From CAYSAQ01 sp964429235 (GTDB taxonomy: Bacteria > Margulisbacteria > Riflemargulisbacteria > GWF2-35-9 > DYQY01): 64,000 nt of DNA. This document shows, piece by piece, positions 60,529-64,000 of the stretch. A program made the position numbers and the translations under genes. The stretch spans positions 124,001 through 188,000 of the forward strand of contig CAYSAQ010000002.1 in assembly GCA_964429235.1 (NCBI GenBank), read 5' to 3'. Below the pieces are notes generated by a model, which saw only the letters and a list, made by a program, of their open reading frames with translations, did not search any database and was not told the DNA's origin. The stretch's first letter is position 1. The number at the start of each line of letters is the position of its first letter.

Positions 60529-62175
60529 GTGAATACAGCAAAAAAAATCTTGCTATTGGGGTTAATATTCTTCACTTTTTGTGGGTCTGTTAATGCTCAG
60601 ACTTTATTAGAAGATCAGAGACACATAGAGCTAACAGTGCAGACAGCGCTTGATAGAATCCTGGGTCAAGGCAATTCTATAGTTTATATTTCATTAGTTG
60701 GAGAATCTGAAAAGTGGGAAATTAATTATACAGCTGTTCCTGAAATTGCTGGTGTTGATATGGAGAGTATGGGTGGCGGCGGAGGTCAGCAGACGGTAGT
60801 TCCTGGTATCCCTTCTTTGCGTTTTTTAACTAAAGGCGGAGGTTCCGAGGGAATTCCTTTAAATTATGAAATAGTGCAACGTCCACCTATTGTAAACAAT
60901 AAAGAAGTTGTCCTTATATTAGATAAAAAGATAAAAATGGGTGAGCTTAGGTCTGCAAAAGTATTCATTACGAAGTTTTTAGGGCTGGATGAAAATAATG
61001 GAGACACATTAACAATATTAAAAGAAAGTTTCTCTACAATACAAAAAGCAGGGAAATCAGCATCAAGTGTTACGACAAAGAAAAAAAGTAACTTTACTCC
61101 AATCATTATAATAGCCTCTATTGTTTTACTTTTATTAATAATTGGAATAGTCCTTATGAAGTTATTGCCAGGTAAGGATAAAAAAGATGGCACCGGGTTA
61201 GGCGGAGGAGAAGAAGAAGATTCAGCAGCTGCAGCTGCAGCAGCGGCAGCAGGTTCAGGAGCTGGAGCTGCTGCAGCTGCAGCTGGTGGAAGTTCGGGCA
61301 GTGGTGAAGGTGGAGCAGATCCTGGAGCCGGCGGAGCTGGAAGTGAAGGCGGAGCATTAGGAGCCGGCGGAGCTAAAATGTCAGATGCAGAAAAGAAGAA
61401 GAGAGCCGAAGAATTAAAGAAGCAGGTTGAGGATGATTCCCGCAAGAAAGAAGAAGAAGCGAAACTCCTAGATATGCAAAAAGGTATTTTAGGAAATGGT
61501 GAAAGATATTTTAATTTTATAGATGAGGAAAACATTTATAAATTAAAATTTTTACTACAAGTAAAAATAGCTCTTCAGCAAGCAACACCTAGAACAATTG
61601 GCGTTGTTATGGCTTGCTTACCATTTAAACTAGCTGCTTCAATTTTGGTTGAATATCCAGCGAAGATACAAGCGGAAATAGTTAATAATATTATTTTTTT
61701 ACAGCACTATCCTGAAACAGAGATGTCTGAGTTGGAAAAAGAAATAGAAGAAAACATAAGCTATTTATTTGGTGGCAAGAATAGACTTAAGTTAATAATA
61801 GAAAGAATACCAGGAGATGCTAAGAAGAGAATATTAGAAATCATTTCTAGCAAATACCCAGGAATAGCTAATGAGGTTAATTCGTTAATATTCTTGTTTG
61901 AAGACTTGTTGATATTAGGAGAAGATGTTCTGACAAGAATTTTTGGAGACATTGATACAGAAGTTATTGCTACAGCACTTGTACATATTGATTCAGATCT
62001 TCAGAAGAAAGTGGTTAATACTTTAGCAAAAGGTGTTCAAGCGATGGTTGATCAATGGCTAGCACTTAAAGCAAATACAGCATCTAAGTTTGATATTGAA
62101 GAAGCAAGGCAGAAAGTCTTGAACTACGCTCAACATTTAGAGCGAGAAGGGTTTATTGAGCTGAAAAATGGTTGA
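60529..62175 (+). CDS. FliF (C-terminal half)-FliG fusion: MS-ring/rotor protein of a flagellar-type motor
   Basis: The 548-aa protein starts at GTG. A signal peptide (1-23) is followed by a periplasmic domain that matches the C-terminal periplasmic half of FliF: 'LEDQRHIELTVQTALDRILG' (27-46) with 'GQGNSIVYISLVG', and 'VVLILDKKIKMGELRSAKVF' leading to 'LGLDENNGDTLTILKESF' (127-168). One membrane span follows (191-212), then an Ala/Gly/Ser low-complexity linker (222-285), a charged helix (286-312), and a FliG M+C region: 'TPRTIGVVMACLPFKLAASI' and the FliG_C torque domain ending 'EEARQKVLNYAQHLEREGFI'. The FliF YscJ-like N-terminal part is missing. Overlaps the next gene by 8 nt. Confidence 0.85.
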   Translation: MNTAKKILLLGLIFFTFCGSVNAQTLLEDQRHIELTVQTALDRILGQGNSIVYISLVGESEKWEINYTAVPEIAGVDMESMGGGGGQQTVVPGIPSLRFLTKGGGSEGIPLNYEIVQRPPIVNNKEVVLILDKKIKMGELRSAKVFITKFLGLDENNGDTLTILKESFSTIQKAGKSASSVTTKKKSNFTPIIIIASIVLLLLIIGIVLMKLLPGKDKKDGTGLGGGEEEDSAAAAAAAAAGSGAGAAAAAAGGSSGSGEGGADPGAGGAGSEGGALGAGGAKMSDAEKKKRAEELKKQVEDDSRKKEEEAKLLDMQKGILGNGERYFNFIDEENIYKLKFLLQVKIALQQATPRTIGVVMACLPFKLAASILVEYPAKIQAEIVNNIIFLQHYPETEMSELEKEIEENISYLFGGKNRLKLIIERIPGDAKKRILEIISSKYPGIANEVNSLIFLFEDLLILGEDVLTRIFGDIDTEVIATALVHIDSDLQKKVVNTLAKGVQAMVDQWLALKANTASKFDIEEARQKVLNYAQHLEREGFIELKNG

Positions 62176-62929
62176 TAAAGAAAATATAAAGAATTTAGCA
62201 AGTACCGAGGTAGTTGATATTGATAAAGTAAAAGGTGAGTTTTTTGCTTATATAAATAAGGAAAATGCTTATCATACTGCCCATGTATTAAAAAAGATTA
62301 TAAAATCCAAGTCAGAAAATATTAAATACCTATATTTAGTTATTTTTTCAGCTGACCCAGAGATAGCCGAGAGAATAATGGATGAATTTGAAGATGACAT
62401 GAAGGCTCAGATAATTGCAGAAATGATGTCACTAATACAATTTACAAAAAAAGAAATAGAGCAGTTTGATAAAATATTAAGGAAATTACTAACAGAACAA
62501 TTTGGCGGAAGATATGTTTTATCAAAGATAGTTGAATATTTAGATATAGATCAAAAAACGAATCTAAATGATACAGTTGCTTCAAGATATCCCGATACGT
62601 CTGCGGCATTTAGAAAAATTATGCTGTTCTTTGAAGACCTTTTCAATGTTTCGGATAAGGATTTTGTTAGAATTTTTTCTGAAGTACCAACAGACGTATT
62701 ATCAATAGCTTTTTGTCAGTTATCAGAGGATAAGATCGAAAAGCTTTACGGAGTTATTCCTAAGGGAGTAAAGAATATGGTTCAGCAAGGGATAGAGTTT
62801 GGTAAGAATAAATATTCCAAAACAGAAATAAAGAAAGCTCAACAGTATGTAATTGAGTATTCTAGAAATCTCGAAAGAGACGGATTTATTGAGTCTATTC
62901 TAGGGGAAGAAGTAGGCAAGGATAGTTAA
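62168..62929 (+). CDS. Second FliG-like rotor/switch protein
   Basis: The 253-aa protein has no signal peptide or membrane span. It is built like the FliG M and C regions: an MgtE_N-like helical part (about 15-105) and a C-terminal part 'AFRKIMLFFEDLFNVSDKDF' and 'IKKAQQYVIEYSRNLERDGF', which match the FliG_C pattern 'F.FEDL..L....' and 'A...I....R.LE..G'. It is a paralogue of the C-terminal half of the preceding fusion. Two FliG-like proteins could form mixed or nested rings. Confidence 0.8.
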   Translation: MVDKENIKNLASTEVVDIDKVKGEFFAYINKENAYHTAHVLKKIIKSKSENIKYLYLVIFSADPEIAERIMDEFEDDMKAQIIAEMMSLIQFTKKEIEQFDKILRKLLTEQFGGRYVLSKIVEYLDIDQKTNLNDTVASRYPDTSAAFRKIMLFFEDLFNVSDKDFVRIFSEVPTDVLSIAFCQLSEDKIEKLYGVIPKGVKNMVQQGIEFGKNKYSKTEIKKAQQYVIEYSRNLERDGFIESILGEEVGKDS

Positions 62930-62954
62930 GTAACTTTAGATTGGGGGAATCTGA

Positions 62955-63743
62955 ATGGAAATATTAGTTTTTGTTGGACTTATTAGTGTTTTTGTAGTTC
63001 TTACATTAGCAGTTCCTGACGTATTCATCAATCCCGCAGCATATTTTCAGGCACCAGCCGGAATAATGGTAATTGGTGGTGTAGCGTCACTGTTTATGAT
63101 TGGTTCTACCTGGGATGACATTAAAGGTGTTTTCGCTGCTGTTAAAACCTTGTTCAAAAAAGATAAAATTCCTACACATATTGAAATAGCAGATAAGCTA
63201 GTAGAGTTATCAGTACTTTCTCAGAAAGAAGGTCGTCGTGCCTTAGAAGATGCTGGAGAAGGTTTTGATGACGGATTTTTGAACAACGGGTTACAAATGA
63301 TTGTAAACAAGTTGCATCAGGATTTTATTAGAGTTGTGCTTGAAAACGAGATACAAGAGATAGACTCTAGGCATATGAAGAACATAGACGGAATACACTT
63401 TATGGGAACAATTGCACCACTAACAGGTATGTTTGGAACAATTGTTGGTATAGTCCAGGTATTACAGAATATGACAGACCCAAAGAATGTAGGCCCAGCT
63501 ATGGCACTAGCATTATTAACAACACTATATGGTGTATTTGTTTCAGGATTTATCATGCAGCCGATAGCAAAGAGACTGGCTAATAAAAATGATCATGAAC
63601 TTCTTAGTAAAACGATTATGATTGAGGGATTAATAATGATTGCAAAAGGCGAAATCCCTATAAAGGTAGAAACATATTTAAGAGGATTTTTGTCTAATAA
63701 AGCTAAGAAAGAGAAAAACCAAGAGAGCGAAGCTAAGGGGTAG
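62955..63743 (+). CDS. motA: MotA-family stator protein
   Basis: MotA with MotB forms the ion channel that turns a rotor. The 262-aa protein has the family layout: two N-terminal spans, a cytoplasmic loop ('ALEDAGEGFDDGFLNNGLQM', with 'HQDFIRVVLENEIQEIDSRH'), then two spans with the signature 'GTIAPLTGMFGTIVGIVQVL' (about 151-170) and 'ALLTTLYGVFVSGFIMQPIA' (about 187-206). The Pro residues in the two last helices are conserved. GGGG precedes the ATG; motB follows 5 nt later. Confidence 0.95.
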   Translation: MEILVFVGLISVFVVLTLAVPDVFINPAAYFQAPAGIMVIGGVASLFMIGSTWDDIKGVFAAVKTLFKKDKIPTHIEIADKLVELSVLSQKEGRRALEDAGEGFDDGFLNNGLQMIVNKLHQDFIRVVLENEIQEIDSRHMKNIDGIHFMGTIAPLTGMFGTIVGIVQVLQNMTDPKNVGPAMALALLTTLYGVFVSGFIMQPIAKRLANKNDHELLSKTIMIEGLIMIAKGEIPIKVETYLRGFLSNKAKKEKNQESEAKG

Positions 63744-63748
63744 TAGTT

Positions 63749-64000
63749 ATGCCCAAATTAAGACGCAAGAAATCAAGAAGTGGTGGAGATGGTAATTTCT
63801 TTACTATATGGGCGGATTTTAATTCTTTTTTAATGATTCTTTTTTTATTGCTTTATACGTTTGTTATGAACAATGTTTCTGAGTCTGAACAGCAACAAGT
63901 ATTTGAGTCTATCCGAGTTTCTTTGCAAGGACAACAACTACAACCACTGATTGATAAAGAAAAACCAAGTGAAGAGAGAATGAATGTAGTAGATAAGGTT
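63749..64000 (+). CDS. motB: MotB-family stator protein, 3'-truncated by window edge
   Basis: An ATG at 63749 with AAGGGG upstream opens a frame that runs off the window after 84 codons. A basic N-terminus (KLRRKKSRSGG) is followed by the single span 'IWADFNSFLMILFLLLYTFV' (20-39) with the ion-binding Asp23 in 'ADF', the MotB signature. The peptidoglycan-binding OmpA domain must lie beyond the window. It follows motA by 5 nt. Confidence 0.92.
   Translation, partial: MPKLRRKKSRSGGDGNFFTIWADFNSFLMILFLLLYTFVMNNVSESEQQQVFESIRVSLQGQQLQPLIDKEKPSEERMNVVDKV

Noticed and set aside
60864..61535. 223-aa antisense frame opposite the FliF-FliG linker
   Set aside because: It is a shadow of the GC-rich Ala/Gly tract, with low-complexity Pro/Ser/Ala composition and no ribosome site.
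1..64000. CRISPR arrays, insertion sequences, prophage
   Set aside because: No regularly spaced repeats, transposase-like or phage-like proteins were found.

Overview
The window is a continuous stretch of an AT-rich bacterial chromosome (about one third G+C by eye) that spans the replication origin. It has no insertion sequence, prophage or CRISPR array that I can see. The cell is inferred to be diderm: there is an outer-membrane barrel protein ending in Phe, a PorV-like outer-membrane protein, lipoproteins, and a large surface protein with a FlgD-like C-terminus. Sigma-54, leaderless promoters and a flagellar-type motor cluster that does not look like a standard flagellum point to a little-cultured phylum. 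Candidatus Margulisbacteria or a relative is my guess; the sequence alone does not prove it.

Layout. 1-4.5 kb: partial methyltransferase, DUF2156 protein, lipoprotein, mnmG. 4.6-8 kb: a sigma-54 activator overlapping a short rpoN, then maf. 8-16.6 kb: soluble histidine kinase, PfkB-family kinase and ahcY (a likely SAH/adenosine salvage unit), mtaB, an unassigned protein, glgP. 16.6-22.4 kb: nadE, three perfect parS sites, rsmG-parA-parB, dusB, trmL. 22.5-33.6 kb: unknown proteins, an EF-hand/NlpC-P60-like protein, flavin reductase, outer-membrane protein, pseudopilin, hemW-lepA, and a frameshifted RCC1/PKD surface protein followed by a frameshifted PorV-like protein. 33.7-37.1 kb: HAD phosphatase, rlmN, U32 protein, coiled-coil protein. 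37.2-40.4 kb: thiazole genes thiF-thiG-thiH-thiS with a lipoprotein inserted. 40.5-51 kb: dnaA-oriC-dnaN-recF-dciA-gyrB-gyrA-ychF. 51-56.8 kb: an NDK-like protein, an unknown protein, then the rpsP-khpA-ylqD-rimM-trmD-rplS-lepB operon. 56.8-60.4 kb: tRNA-Arg with a duplicated 3' end, clpC-like gene, hup, ssb. 60.5-64 kb: a motor operon (FliF-FliG fusion, second FliG-like protein, MotA, start of MotB) that runs off the window.

How it fits together. The middle is the core replication/segregation region: DnaA boxes flank dnaA, strand bias (C-rich + strand to the left, G-rich to the right) changes there, and parS/parAB lie about 21 kb to the left. Genes use two initiation styles: many have strong Shine-Dalgarno sequences, while at least seven have a -10 hexamer only 6-9 nt before the ATG, which implies nearly leaderless mRNAs. 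The most novel item is the terminal motor operon, in which the C-terminal half of the flagellar MS-ring protein is joined to the rotor protein FliG in one polypeptide, followed by a second FliG-like protein and stator genes.
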